A DNA stretch of 64,000 bases, taken from Lunularia cruciata. Taxonomy: Eukaryota; Streptophyta; Marchantiopsida; Lunulariales; Lunulariaceae. A program made the translations under genes and the position numbers. Shown here one piece after another: positions 45,442-57,314 of the stretch. The number at the start of each line of letters is the position of its first letter. Position 1 is the stretch's first letter. Location: assembly GCA_948567375.1 (NCBI GenBank), contig OX419762.1, positions 29,145,465-29,209,464 of the forward strand, in the 5' to 3' direction. The notes under the pieces are model-generated. The model saw only the letters and a program-made list of their open reading frames with translations, was not told where the DNA came from and searched no databases.

Positions 45442-46183
45442 TGTAATACCAAGAGCTAGCCATATGATCTAGAGGTGAAATTCGGTTTGGTAACATCTAG
45501 AATGATGTTATACATGATGGTTAAAATAGATAAGATAGAAGTATCACCAAAAGAGTACTTCTACTAATAGGGCAGAAACCAAAATAGACTTGAGAACCTT
45601 AGTACCAATAGGTAGACATATGATTTAAAGGTGAAAATTGGTTTGGTAACATCTGGAAGGATGTTACACATGATGGACTAAACAGATCAGAAAGAGATAT
45701 CACCAAAAAGGGACTTCTACTAATAGAGTAGGAACCGAAATATGCTTGAAATCTTTGAAGGCAATTTCGGAGGCCTAAACAGATGAATTAGGTCTCAAAA
45801 ATGTGCACATATACCCCCACCCAAACAGAGGAAAGACTGGCCTTCCCTCCTCCCCACTTTGTCTCATCAAGAGCTTTCCAATGGTACCTTACTCATGTGA
45901 TTTTGAGATTCCTACAGGAAGATTCCCTAAAAGATTCCCTTTGGTCAAAGCTTGTTTGACCAACCAGATAGGACCTAGACCAGACATGTCACCCATCCAA
46001 GTAAGTAATCCAAGGGTGGAGCTTGCTGACATGTCACCTATCTGTGTTCCTAATCCTATGGTGGAGCTTCCTTGGTGGAGATCCTCTTTATCTATATATA
46101 AAGAGAAGGTGCTCCCTTGGGGCATCGAATGTTTGAGTGTGCAATCTGTGTTTTTTCTCTTCTCTTGTCCTTGGAGTATTACA
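45442..46183 (+). mobile_element. solo LTR, family A (copy A-5)
   Basis: 742 bp, TGTAATACCAAGAGC to GGAGTATTACA, flanked by perfect CAACC duplications (45437-45441, 46184-46188). It is the only A copy in plus orientation, opposite to its host B2. It has a TATA-like CTATATATAAAG at 46092-46103. Confidence 0.96.
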
Positions 46184-46188
46184 CAACC

Positions 46189-46900
46189 TCCTCCTCCAAG
46201 ATCTCATCAATGAATGGTAATGGGTAGGAGTCCTTCTTGGTAACAACATTGAGCTTCTTGTAATCCACACATACTCAAAGCTTGCCATTCTTTTTCTTCA
46301 CAATGACAATTGGAGACCCCCATCCTGAATTCTCCACCTCAAAGACAAATCCAGCCTCCTTGAGCTTATCAAATCTCCTTCTTCACAACCAAAGATATTG
46401 GTGGGCTGATGCGACATTGCTTTTGGCAAATTGGTCTTGCATGTGATTGCACCTCTATCTTGTGCTCCTCCAAGGTGACTTGCTTCAAATCCTTATAATT
46501 GAAAGCAAACACATGGATAAACTTGTAGAAAATCTCCTCAAATCTCACCTTCTCCTCCTTGGTAACATTTGGGCCATACTTGAGGGTAACTAACTTCTCT
46601 CTACCTCCTCAAGTGTCAATGGTGATTTATCTGGGTCCTTCAAAACCTCTGGCTTAGGTGCAAAATCCATAGCACACAAAGGATACACATCTGAATCCAA
46701 TTCAGATTTTGCTCTCCTTTGTGGAAGTCTCCTCTTCCATGCTTGTGTCCACACATGAAGCCCCTTCTTCAGAATTTGATTCCCAATGATCAAAAGATGG
46801 TGTATCTAAATATGAAGTGTTGGTGGTGTTAGTCACAAGAATTATGACTCTATGGTTTGATGGCCCAATCCTCAAGTACCCTTTGTGCCATCAATCAGTT
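46189..46900 (-). pseudogene. B2 reverse transcriptase, N-terminal part, and linker (fossil)
   Basis: Minus strand: the reverse-transcriptase N-terminal half (NGKLXVCVDYKKLNVV-like) near 46200-46300 and the acidic linker with DKSPLTLEEVER near 46600, then the Asp/Glu/Ser-rich segment, all matching B1 around 10400-10980. Confidence 0.85.
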
Positions 46901-47400
46901 GTGCATGTTGCTCTCAACCATGGCCTCCCAAGAAGTAAGTCATAGCTTGAATCCTTCATGACTTGGAAAGTCATGAGATTTTAAACTTTCATAACTAAAA
47001 CTACCACTTTATCCATCACCCCTACTCGTCAAACTTGTTGCTTGTTTGCCATGCTCACCACAAATGTTGAAGGTTTTGAGGGTAACATACTCAACTTCTT
47101 CATCAACCTTTTTGACATGGCATTCATTGTTGATCCCCCATCAACCAATGCATCCTTGACGTTGTGACCATTTACTCTCACATCAATCTTGGAGGTATAT
47201 TCACAAGCCTCCCATGGTGCTAGTTTGGCATCCACCACCCGCATTGATATAAAAACTTTTGCATTCTTCTTCCTCTTGCTCCTTGTAGAACTCAAACCAC
47301 CTCTAAGCTCCTTTCTCAAATTATGATTCAATGCATTCAATTGGCCCATTGTGATGTTAGCCTTGTGACTACCAACATCCTCCATGACATTGTAGTTCTA
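46901..47400 (-). pseudogene. B2 protease region (fossil)
   Basis: A 118-codon open stretch on the minus strand: SHKANITMGQLNALN, IDVRVNGHNVKDALVDGGST (active-site region Asp-Gly-Gly in place of the family's Asp-Ser/Thr-Gly) and MSKRLMKKLSM. Better preserved than in B1. Confidence 0.82.
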
Positions 47401-47904
47401 TCGTTACTTTGAGATCAAGAAGTCCTCCATCCCCAACTTCTTCCTTGGAGTCTTTGTTGATGATGGTGTTAAAGTGCTTGTATGAGTGCTCCTAGTAGAC
47501 AAAGGAGTATCTTGGCTAGGAATACATCCTTGAGAAGAGTGCCCATCCTTTGCAAAATGAGCTCTCCTCTTCTCTTGTGCCAAAAGCACCAAATTAAGAC
47601 TCTTGGAGTTTGAGCACTTTCCCTTCTCATACTTGCTCTCAACCACATCTATAGATACTATCCCCTTACCTTTGTTTGGATAAGGAGCCACTTGGGTTTC
47701 ACTACCTCCTTCTTTCCCTCTATTGGCTCCCTAATAATCCCTTCCTCCATGGTAAGTGGAATTTGGGCAATTCCTTTAGATATGGCTTCTTCTTCCACAA
47801 CCAAAAACATTTCTCTCATTGAAATTGTCGGTTGGTTGGCCTCCTCTATATGGATAACTTGCATAACTCCTAGGCTCTCTCCCCACATTTTGATCCACCT
47901 CTCT
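47401..47904 (-). pseudogene. B2 gag, C-terminal part (fossil)
   Basis: Minus strand: Gly/Arg/Asn-rich tail with NERNVFGCGRRSH in place of a full knuckle, then the Ser/Thr linker PSSTKTPRKKLGMEDFL. It continues beyond the C2 insertion. Confidence 0.78.
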
Positions 47905-47909
47905 CTTCT

Positions 47910-49794
47910 TGTGGTACCCACATTTTTCATTTTGGACGAGTTTAGAAGAAGAAATGCACTGTTGAAACCACATTGAAAAATGGAGAAGAAATGAATGCAA
48001 ACTTGTGATTTGATCAGAACCGAGGAAGTCGACTTCATGTAAGAGGAAGAAGCGCTCGGTTTGGATCAGACCAGAAGAAGCTTACTTCGTGTAAGAGGAG
48101 GGAAAAACTCGGATCAGACGTTAAGGAGGGCAAACCGGAAGGAGAAATAGAAGTTGCAGGTCAGGATTCTTGCAGAGGCCATATCTCAGTGACCACAACT
48201 CCAAATCAAGCATGTTATATCTCGTTGGAAGGGTCTTGTTCAGGGCTTTCCATTGCCACCAAAATTGCAAAGCTTAGAGGTCTGTAGAAGAAGCTACAAG
48301 CATTTGAAATTTCTAGAGTAGATGTACTTTGGGTCAAAGTGTCTTCTGGTCAATGTGACTTCGGATTTCGTACTTCGGACTTCGGGTTTACATGACTTCG
48401 GGTCTAAAGACTTTGCCTCAAGATGAAGATGACTAAATTAGAGGTAGCCGGACCTCGGAGTGCAGTGAAGGTGACTTTGGGAGTTTTGCCAGAGGGATCA
48501 AAGGAAGTTAAAATAGGGAAAGAAGATAGTTAGGATACACATGACTTCAATTTCAGTTTTGATTGAAGATGGAATAGAAATTGAAGGAGAAATAACAGTA
48601 GTGAATAAACCCGAAGTGCAGGATTTGACAGTAAGTGTCTTCGGGTCAGTAACATGAGTGATTAGGGGAAAGTGGGTTACAAATCAAAGGTGTAGATAGT
48701 GTGCTTTCAATTACAATTCTTGATGAGGATATAGTAGAATTAGCAAAAGAATTGATAATAGTTAGACCCGAAGTAAGAGAGATAGGAGTGCATGTGTCTT
48801 TGGATTTGAGATTTGACATTTTAGAGAAGAGTGGATCAGGAGATAGAGATTTAGAAGGCTTAACTATGATAGGAATTTCATATCAGGAAGGAGAAATGTT
48901 AGAATTAGTGGAGGAATTAGGAGTTGTGAAACCCGAGGTTAGAGTAGTAGGAAGTAAAATTACTTCAGGTTCAGGTTTGAAAGCCGAGGAAGAAGTAGAC
49001 ATTGGATCGGATTAGTAACCGATTTGAGATTTGAATAGACAGATATGAAAGGTTGTATTGTCATTTTGGATCTGCAGGTTAGAAAAGTTGTTGTAGAACG
49101 GTATAGTTGTTAGAATTGTCGATTGCTTCACTATTTAAGAGTGGCATTTGCAGAGAATTGTTGTTTAGTGCTCATAATTTTTGAGAATAGATAAAACGAA
49201 GTGTTGTGAAGCATTGCTCGTCGCTTGAGCTTGATTCCGAGTATCAACTTTGCAATTGTGTTTGTGAGTGTTTGGAGAAATTAGAAGTGCAAGTCAGTGT
49301 GTTTGTTGGATGTTGGATTCCATAGCCTTGATCTTCATTCTGTGTGTTTGATCCTGAGTGAAGTGCAATCGAAGCAATGCCTTGACATATCTGAGAGGAA
49401 TTGTAGTGTTGGTAGTATTCTGCATTTGTGAGTGCATTGCAAAGTTGATGTGAAGCAATTTTGATTGAGGAAGTTGTGCATTCAGTGGAAGGGTAGAACA
49501 CAATTCTGAGGCAAAGTTGTTTTGCAATGAAGTGCCATTTTTGGGAGAGCTTGAATCATCACAATCAAGATTGTTTGGAAAGATTTGATGGAGTTGTGAT
49601 TAAGGAGTGTTAATTTGTGACAAGACTGCGAGTCAGTGCTTGTTACTCTCTTCTGGGTGTGGTTTAGAAGAACTCAAGAAGAACTACATTGTTATTGTTT
49701 GACTTCATATTTGACCAATTCTGACTTGTACCTCTGCGGGAACAAACTTTACTTACCCAATTACCGCAAAAGTGATATTTGCCGGGTTGTCACA
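47910..49794 (+). mobile_element. family C unit, short form (copy C2)
   Basis: 1885 bp from TGTGGTACCCACA to GGGTTGTCACA, flanked by perfect CTTCT duplications (47905-47909, 49795-49799), inserted in the B2 gag. It aligns with C3 nearly end to end. It carries only the tail of the family C protein at about 48701-49015 (LEKSGSGDRDLEGL, GSKITSGSGLKAEEEVDIGSD in two pieces). Repeats of a GACTTCGGGT-like motif stand near 48340-48420. Broken. Confidence 0.92.
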
Positions 49795-49799
49795 CTTCT

Positions 49800-50560
49800 T
49801 CCATAGTTGCACCACATTGATCGTGAGATTTTCAAGTTGTTCTGTGATGGTTTGAAGTGGATCCTTTGGTGGAGGTGCAAGAACTACAACAACTACTACT
49901 TGTGGTGCAACCCTTGCCACCAAAGTATCAGAAGTTTCACCATACTTGTAACCTTGAGGAGGATGCACAACCTCCTTCACCACCAAATCACTCTCATCTC
50001 CTTCATCACTCTCATCTCCTTCCAAACTCTCCTCCATAAGAATTGCAATCTTGATAACTTCAACCTTGGAAGAAGGTTTATCATATCTCACCTTGCTTCT
50101 AATTTGTGGTCTCAACCCTCCCACAAAGTTCTCGGTGCGCATGGCCCCTATGCCAATCATAATAGTCTCCACATCATCATGACCCTTCCTCAACACTATG
50201 CAAAATCTGAACTCTAACTTTTCCACTCTTTCCACACAAACTCTCACTTTCTCTCCATCTCCTTGTTTGAGAAAGGTAACCTCACTCATCAATCTCTCAT
50301 AACTCTCATCTGGAAGAAAGTTTTCCATGAGTCTTGATGTCAAACTCTCTCAATACTCTTCTTCCTCATCTCTCCTCTCTCTCTTTTTGGTATTTTGACT
50401 CGTACCATGTAAGTCCTGCATCTCAAAGAAATCTGGTAATAATGAGGCTCACTCATTCTTCCTCCTCTCATTGTTTCCTATACAAGATCTATTGAAGTCT
50501 CTCACAAAGGCCTCCACATCTTCTTCATCTTTGCCAAAGAAAATTGGAAGTTTCCCCATC
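49800..50560 (-). pseudogene. B2 gag, N-terminal part (fossil)
   Basis: Minus strand, 196 codons open at 49753-50343: LMENFLPDESYERLMSEVTF, EKLEFRFCIVLRKGHDD, MEESLEGDESDEGDESD (a short in-frame duplication) and ALPPKDPLQTITEQL-like. It matches B1 gag 8533-9290. The MGKLPIFF-like start lies near 50560. Confidence 0.82.
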
Positions 50561-52101
50561 TTAACCCCTCACTATCTTTCTTTTCTCTCGATTTTTTTCT
50601 TTTTCTTTTTCTCTTTTCTCTCACTCTATAACTAATAGAGTATATATATGACTAACACTATATGAGAATAATCCACTCTAGGTAACACAAAAGGTTTAGG
50701 TTGCTCAAATATTTCTATAGCAATATGAAATCCTAGAGTACATATTAATCAAACTCTCATGGATAGTTTATCCATAAGTTGAAAGATTATCTCCATCACT
50801 AATCTTGAGAACTAGCTGATGAAGGTGGTAGTATTTTTTATATTTATACTAGGACTCTCTCCAAGATCTTTCACCAAAGTCTCCAAAAGTGCTTTTACTC
50901 CACTACACTCATGTTCTTTTGGAAGTCCTTCCACTCCACAAACCTCACACAACTCCTTGGTCTTAGATCTTCTCCCTCCCAATCTTGGTGAAGAAGGTCA
51001 AACATGCAAACCCAAGTCAAATAAGCTTCTCCTTTCTCTCAATCTCTTGCTCTTAAAATTCAATAGACATGAATTTTCCTTATGTCTCTTCTCTCCACAT
51101 AAAAAGCACTTAGACTCACTCTTTCCTCCAAGTGGTGTAGATTTTTGGATCCGCTCAACACTCTCTTCAAATTCTATTCTAAACTCTCTTCTCCTCAAAT
51201 CAACCCCTAAAATCACCTCAAACCCTTGGGGAACCTTGCATAGCCTCAATTACACTCTTGGTGACCCTCCATGTTCCCAAGATGAGTCTAAACACTCAAA
51301 CATGCTTTTTGTTACTCTCACACTCCTCATGCATGAAATCTAAACTCTCCATAATTGATCCTTCCTCACAATGTCAATCAAATCTTGCAACTAGTATATG
51401 ATAGTCCTCTAAAATTTTGCACACTTTATCACACCTCTAGTTCATCCCTTCCTACAAAATTTCAGATCTTTTCATTGAGTCATTTGGCCTAGGCACCTTT
51501 CTATTTAGCACATATATTTTAGATTTGGTCAAAAAACCACCCCCTTCACTTTAAAAACTTATAACTCTCTGCTCAAGAATGATCTCTATCTAAATTTTGT
51601 ATCAAAAGGTAGGATAAAGTGCACTAAATGTTTTTAAAATTTTTTTAGCACAATCTATTGAAAATTGAAGAAATGGTATACTTTGTACAATTTTCCAGAG
51701 AACATGTAGTTGCGTGAGCAGTTTACCCTATCAACTTTAAAAAATTCTAGCCTTGTGTGCATAGCAGTTCTCACAATTATTTGAAGTGTAATAACTGAAG
51801 GGTAACCCAAGCTATCATGTGTAGAAATTTCAAGTCCAGATCCAAAACTTGAGATTTTACCCAAAATCTCCAAAATCTGCAATCCAACTCACACAATCTC
51901 TCCAAATACTCTCAAGTGTACAAGATGTACAGAATCACCTCAAAGATATCATAATGAAATATAGAGTATAAAAATGGGTCCAAATTATCTAACTTAAGTT
52001 CAGCCTTCTCCTCCCCTAAATTTCTCTCCAAATGAGCTCTCAACTCAATGATTTCTATCTAATATAGAATTGTATGCGGAACATTATCTTGCCTTCTAGA
52101 G
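50561..52101 (-). pseudogene. B2 leader with upstream zinc-finger ORF
   Basis: Minus strand: an open stretch at 50998-51249 encodes DLRRREFRIEFEESVERIQK and a knuckle CFLCGEKRHKENSC (C-x2-C-x4-H-x4-C). Downstream near 50930-50990 the second cluster (CEVCGVEGLPKEHEC) is kept. It matches the B1 leader in position and content. The rest is non-coding. Confidence 0.65.
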
Positions 52102-52102
52102 A

Positions 52103-52121
52103 GGTCCTGACAATGGAACCA
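52103..52121 (-). other. primer binding site of B2
   Basis: TGGTTCCATTGTCAGGACC on the minus strand, four bases from the LTR. Confidence 0.72.
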
Positions 52122-52125
52122 AAAA

Positions 52126-52817
52126 TGTGAACCGGCCTATCTCTCACTTAGAATGAACCTCTGATAACTATTATGGTAGCACACCATGGAAAAATAAGGC
52201 AAAGAACCCCAACTCCATCATAATTCTCCAAAGGCTAACACTCCAATACTCAAGACATTGCTCACTAGAGAACTCAATGAGAGAGAGATAGTTGCGAATG
52301 AAAGATGATGAGTTCTTCCTCACCTCTTGTTTATATACTTGTGAAATAGTTACGCACCAAAGTTACTAATTATTGGAGTAACTCATGTTACTAGGCTAAA
52401 AGTCAAGTAAAATCAAAAAGTATAAAGAAATATCCATCCACATGGGCATATTCCACTAAGCATATGATCTTATCTTGACCTAACCACTAAGTCAAGGATT
52501 CCTTCACATGGGCTAACCTTGGACTATAGAAGAATCCAAAACAAAAAGGCTTGTGGGCCCAAGAGTTCTCAACTCTTTCCTCAAAGCCAAACACCTAGGA
52601 ATAATACCAAGTCAACACATTACAATCCAAGATAGTGGTGCTTATCTTTTCCATTTCCTCTAAAGTAAGGTCCCCTCTATCTTAGCTTTGACTAACTTCA
52701 ACTAATCATGATTAATGTAGAACCATCCTCTATCTCTATATAAATAATATCTCTCAAGTACTTGTCATACCATGCTAAATATCACAATATCACACACATG
52801 CACAAATGGGTATTATA
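52126..52817 (-). repeat. 5' LTR of B2
   Basis: 692 bp, TGTGAACCGG to GGGTATTATA in plus-strand view. Confidence 0.94.
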
Positions 52818-53670
52818 GGTCTACCTTGGTCACAAACCACACACCTAGCAACAATCGTTGTATATTGGTCTGCATACCATGCTGCTTAAAATGATTCTAG
52901 AGTAATCTATTTGTCTACTTTACTCCAAATATCCTAGCTTCTCATGAGCATGATGGACCAATTGTGTTCTTTGAGATGGAAAGGGTAGTACTTGCACTCT
53001 ACCATCCTTCCGTACTGAAGAACATGTCTACTTTCTAATCTTAACTGCCCGGCTCATTGAAGGACAATTAATTTCTCTTCTTGGTACCAATTGTACCACC
53101 CACAACACTTGTGCAAAGATAGTCCATCATTAAGACACCATCATGAATGTTTAATTGACCTATACTAATATCTCTACCCTCTAGAGTGGAGATCTCAACA
53201 ACTCCTCTTGTATGTACTAAGAGAGATACCACTAGAGCTTTAAGAAATATATGTAGAAGGTAGATGCGTGCCAACCTTACATTATCTCTTCATATATCTC
53301 ATCATGCCAACATGCCCTGGTCTGATTCAACTAGTTGGTACATCATGGTTCACCACTCCATGTTTTTGAATAATCACAAAATCATAATCTTATAACATCA
53401 GATCAGATTTGATCCTATGAGTTGGTACAAGGATTCTACTCAACCTATTTGCTTGATGATTCACTACTTTAGGTCTATGAATAACCATAAATCATACTCC
53501 TATAATATCAAAGCCCATTGTGCAAGTGTCCTTAAAATCTTGTAGGATTCCATCAACCATCTTAGTGGTTGATGATCAATGATGAGAATGAAGAGGTTAC
53601 CAAATAGATAACATCAAAAATGAGCTATTGTCTATACTATTGCCAAGCATTATCTCTCATATGAATTATG
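52818..53670 (-). pseudogene. RNase H / integrase piece of a D-type element (fossil)
   Basis: Minus strand: RNase H-like traces near 53500-53400 (DYDFVIIQKHG), then the integrase zinc-binding start with SQRTQLVHHAHEKLGY and an ARCVVCDQ-like C-x2-C pair near 52830. The type differs from A, B and G and fits the D reverse-transcriptase lineage. It lies on the strand opposite to the D piece left of B2. Multiple breaks. Confidence 0.6.
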
Positions 53671-54367
53671 CTTGACTTCTCTACACCAACTTCTTGTGCC
53701 TTCTTCAATTTTTATTCAATGCTTTGAAAAGTAGGAAGATTAAAGTGAATAGATAAAGTAGATTCAATACCATATACCAAATGAAATATAGATTGTCCAA
53801 TGGATATCTTCATGGTTATCCTATACTCCCATAGAACCGCATAAACCCTCTTGTCCCAATGATGATTAGCCCACTCTATTTCTACATCTTTGGCCAACAT
53901 GCACAAGGTTTGATTGGTTCTCTCTACCAAGCCATTGGATTTTGGCTTATAAATTGTGGTCACTCTATGTAAGATAGAGAAATGTTGTAGCACAACTATA
54001 GTGATGCTTGTTGTAAACTCTACTCCTCGTTTAGAAAAAAGCTTCAAAAGGCAACCAAACCTAGTGATGATGCATTCATAAAAAAATCTACCAACTTCAT
54101 CTTTATTCCCCACTTCTAAAAAGGTCCTAGCATTGGAATCAATCTAAGAGGTAGAGTGGAGATAGACTTTCTAGCAAAAGCTTGACAAATTTACAAATTT
54201 TGCAATAATCAAGATAATCCTTGAAAATCTCCCTCTTCTAGTAACTTGCATCAAGAATCTTGAAAGTGACTTCTACACACCAAACTATGATGAAACTCCT
54301 TCATGAGTAGGATAGGCTCCTCCTTAGCCACGTCTCTTTGAAGTAGAATATCTACTTCTTGTTGAAA
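53671..54367 (-). pseudogene. B4 integrase (fossil)
   Basis: Minus strand: open 133-codon stretch with KRGVEFTTSITIVVLQHFS, NQTLCMLAKDVEIE and HHWDKRVYAVLWEYRIT. It matches the B1/B2 integrase core. Broken. Confidence 0.82.
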
Positions 54368-54720
54368 CCCGTAGTGAGGGGTGAGCGCTTGCCGTGCCTG
54401 GAAAGCACAGCGGAATCAGAGAAAGCAAAGTAAGAGGCAGACCGATCCTAATGGAAAATGGACTTGGGTCTATAGAACGTTTAACTTGCAACGTAAGGAT
54501 GAGCTTTCAAAACTCAAAGCTTTTTTTTTCACTTTCTTGGGATAATTTAAAAAAACCATTGCCAGACTCAAGGACAAATCATTCCAATTCAAAACACCTC
54601 TCGTAGAACCTTTATTCCTAAACCAAATGAAGATCAACGTCCCTTGGGTATACCATCTCCACGCAGTAAAGTTGTACAAGAAGCTATACGGGCAGTTATC
54701 AAACCCGCCTTCGAACAAAA
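54368..54720 (+). pseudogene. fragment of a group II intron reverse transcriptase, probably organelle DNA
   Basis: A 353 bp block unlike anything around it, inserted in B4 between sequences that are adjacent in B2. From about 54590 one plus-strand frame reads RRTFIPKPNEDQRPLGIP followed by SPRSKVVQEAIRAVIKPAFE. This is the RT0/RT1 region of group II intron maturase-type reverse transcriptases (R-x-Y/F-I-P-K, RPLGIP, K/RVVQEA). The upstream 220 bp (GGTGAGCGCTTGCCGTGCCT onward, less A+T-rich than the host) are probably intron or ORF leader. The ends share only a few A residues with the host, as in DNA-repair capture. A plant mitochondrial intron is the likeliest source, with chloroplast or bacterial origin less likely. 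Only the first part of the RT is present, so it is a pseudogene. Confidence 0.75.
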
Positions 54721-55200
54721 GTATATCTCCCACCATTGTGTAAGGTTTAGATCTTGTTGAAAAAGCCTTCCTCTCAAGATAGTTACCTCTTGTAAAAATT
54801 TTCAAAATCTCCTTGTACTCCATTGGAACCTCTTGATTGATTAAGATTTTCATGAGCTTTTCATCTAGGAAGAAATCATCCATTGGCTCAAATCCATCAT
54901 GATCATAGGCCCTAGATAACAAATTAGCACTTGCATATTCCCTAGCCTATCCCCAATGGTATAATCATACTTAGATAAGAGTATAATCCATATGGTTAAC
55001 CTCCCTTCCACATTAGGCTTATTGAAGGTGAACTTCAAAGCCTTATGATTTGTGATAATGATGGCCTTCCCTCCAACCAAGTAGTATCAAAATTTCTTGA
55101 GACCAAAAATCATTACCAATCCTTTCCTTTCTATGACCAAATAATTTCTTTCTATTGTGACTATTTGTCTACTAGCATAAGTTATTGGATGGTCATGCTC
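54721..55200 (-). pseudogene. B4 RNase H (fossil)
   Basis: Minus strand: VGGKAIIITNHKALKFTFNK, a LTIWIILLSKYDYTIGD stretch and the LLSRAYDHDG end, as in B2. Broken. Confidence 0.82.
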
Positions 55201-56350
55201 ATCTGGATCTAGTTGACTAAGAGTTCATCCTATAGCCACATTGGAAGCATTAGTGATGAAAGGCTTACTCTTATCAAGTTTCGCAAGAATTGGAGTCATA
55301 AAAAGGGATTGCTTGAGCTCATGAAAAGCTTTGAGAGCCTCCTTGTTCTCCAAAACCACCATGTGTCTTACACTCTTCTTCATGTAAATGGTCAATGCAT
55401 AATCTTTGTTGAAAAATGAGAAAATAAATTTCCTATAGCACCCAACAATCCCTAAGAATTAGTGTAACTTTGTCAAGCTTGAAAGGAATGGAAGCTTTGA
55501 GATTTTTCTCACTTTTTAGGATCCCCTATTATTCCATCCTTAGAAATGATATACCCCTAAGTATACTTTCTTCACAACCAAAGATGTACTTTTTTGGCTT
55601 GAGTGATGCATTTGTTGTATTAAAGCATATCCCAAAACTTGATTAAATGCTCAAACTGCTCTTCCTCTTCATAGACACAAACAAAATCAATGAAATTTTC
55701 CACAAATTTCTTAATGAAGGGTTCAAATACCTTGTTCATGAACTATTGAAATGTGGTTGGAGCATTACAAAGTCCAAAAGGCATGAATTTGAAAGCATAA
55801 GCTTCCCAAGATGTGATTAATGCCATGAGTTATTGATGCTTTGGTGAAATCTTGATTTGGTTATAGCCAATATAACCATCTCCAAAATTATACCTCTCAT
55901 AACTTGCAACCTCTTCTCCCAAAGTTTCATTAATGAATAGCAAGAGATAGAGGTCCTTCTTGGTAACATCATTGAGCTTCTTATAGTCCACACATACTCA
56001 AAGCTTGCCATCCTTCTTTTTCATAATCACAATTAGAGACACCTATTCTGAATTCTCTACCTCAAAGATAAACCACATCTTCTTGAGCATATCAATCTCT
56101 TCCTTCATAATTAATTTTTTTGGTGGGCCTTTTGGCAGATTGGTCTTGCATGTGATTCCACCTCTATTTGATGCTCTTCCAAGGTAACTTTCTTGAGATC
56201 TTTGTAACTAAAAGCAAACACATGGATAAACAAGCAAAAAGTCTCTTCATATCTTACCTTCTACTCCTTGGTAAAATGTGGACCATATCTTAAGGGTAGA
56301 TAGTCTCCTCTCTATCTCTTAATGTCAATGGTGATTTATCAAGTTCCTTC
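55201..56350 (-). pseudogene. B4 reverse transcriptase (fossil)
   Basis: Recognised mainly by nucleotide alignment with B2 44700-46600: MPFGLCNAPTTFQ-like near 55770, the FIDF-type palm near 55690, VCVDYKKLNDV near 55980. More decayed than the other B copies, with many breaks. Confidence 0.78.
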
Positions 56351-57314
56351 AAAACCTCTACCTTAGGTACAAAATCCATGGTTCACTAGGGATACACATC
56401 TAAATCAGATTCATAGTCATCCTCCTTTGATGAGGTCTTCTTCCATGCTTGTGTCCACACCTAAAGCTCCTTCTTTTGAATCTAATTCCTAATAATCATA
56501 AGATGGTGTGGTTGGTGTTGGTTATAGGAAGTATAACCCAATGGGTTGATGGCCCAATTCTCAAGTACCCCTCATATCACTTATTAGTTGTATGAGTTGC
56601 AATCAACCATGGCCTCCCGGTAGCAAATTGTAACAAGAATCCTTTAAGACCTTGAAAGTCATGAGATTTTAAACTCCCATAATTGATTCTACTACATTGT
56701 TCCTCACTTCCATTGGTTGAACTTGTTGTTTGTTTGCTATGCTTACCACAAAGGTTGAAGGCCTAAGAGGTATCATATCCAACTTCTTCATCAATCTCTC
56801 TAACATAGCATTCATTGTAGATCCCCCCATCAACAAAGCGCATCCTTGATGTTGTGACCATTCACTCTCACATTAATTTTGGAGGTATATGCATAAGCCT
56901 CCCATGGTGTTGGTTTTGCATCCTCCCACCCCATAGATATTAGAACTTTTTCTTCATCCTCTTCTTCTTTCTCTTGTTCCTTGTAGAACTCAAACCATCC
57001 CTAAGCTCATTTCTCAAGGTATGATTCAAAGCAATTAGTTGGCCCATTATAATGTTAGCCTTGTGACTACCAACATCCTCCAACACATTGCAGTCTCATT
57101 GTTGCTTTGAGATCAAGAAATCATCTATCTCCAACTTCTTCCTTGGAGTCTTTGTTATTAAGGGCATTAAATTGTTGGTGTGAGTACTCCTAGTAGGCAT
57201 ACAACTATCCTTGCTAGGAGTTAACCATTGAAAAGAATATACATCATTTGAAAAATAGTCTCTCTTCTTCTCTTGTGCCAAAAGCTCCAACTGAAGACCT
57301 TTGGAGTTTGAACA
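56351..57314 (-). pseudogene. B4 linker, protease and gag C-terminal part (fossil)
   Basis: Minus strand: acidic linker near 56400, protease block with an LMGGSTMNAMLERLMKKL-like trace near 56800, and LITKTPRKKLEIDDFLISKQQ near 57100-57160. It aligns with B2 46600-47600. C4 follows. Confidence 0.75.

Larger units (their letters stand above)
42338..52817 (-). mobile_element. family B Ty3/gypsy retrotransposon, copy B2, with two nested insertions
   Basis: Two B LTRs (42338-43025 and 52126-52817, about 9-10% divergent by hand) enclose a complete order of B parts on the minus strand. A solo A LTR splits the reverse transcriptase and a C unit splits gag. Without these the element is about 7.9 kb, as B1. 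The flanks do not share a target duplication (TGTAC against GGTCT), and they are two D-type pieces on opposite strands. Multiple breaks. Confidence 0.92.

Noticed and set aside
53068-53274. Independent small gene on the minus strand
   Set aside because: It sits between RNase H and integrase traces of a D-type element and has no features of its own.
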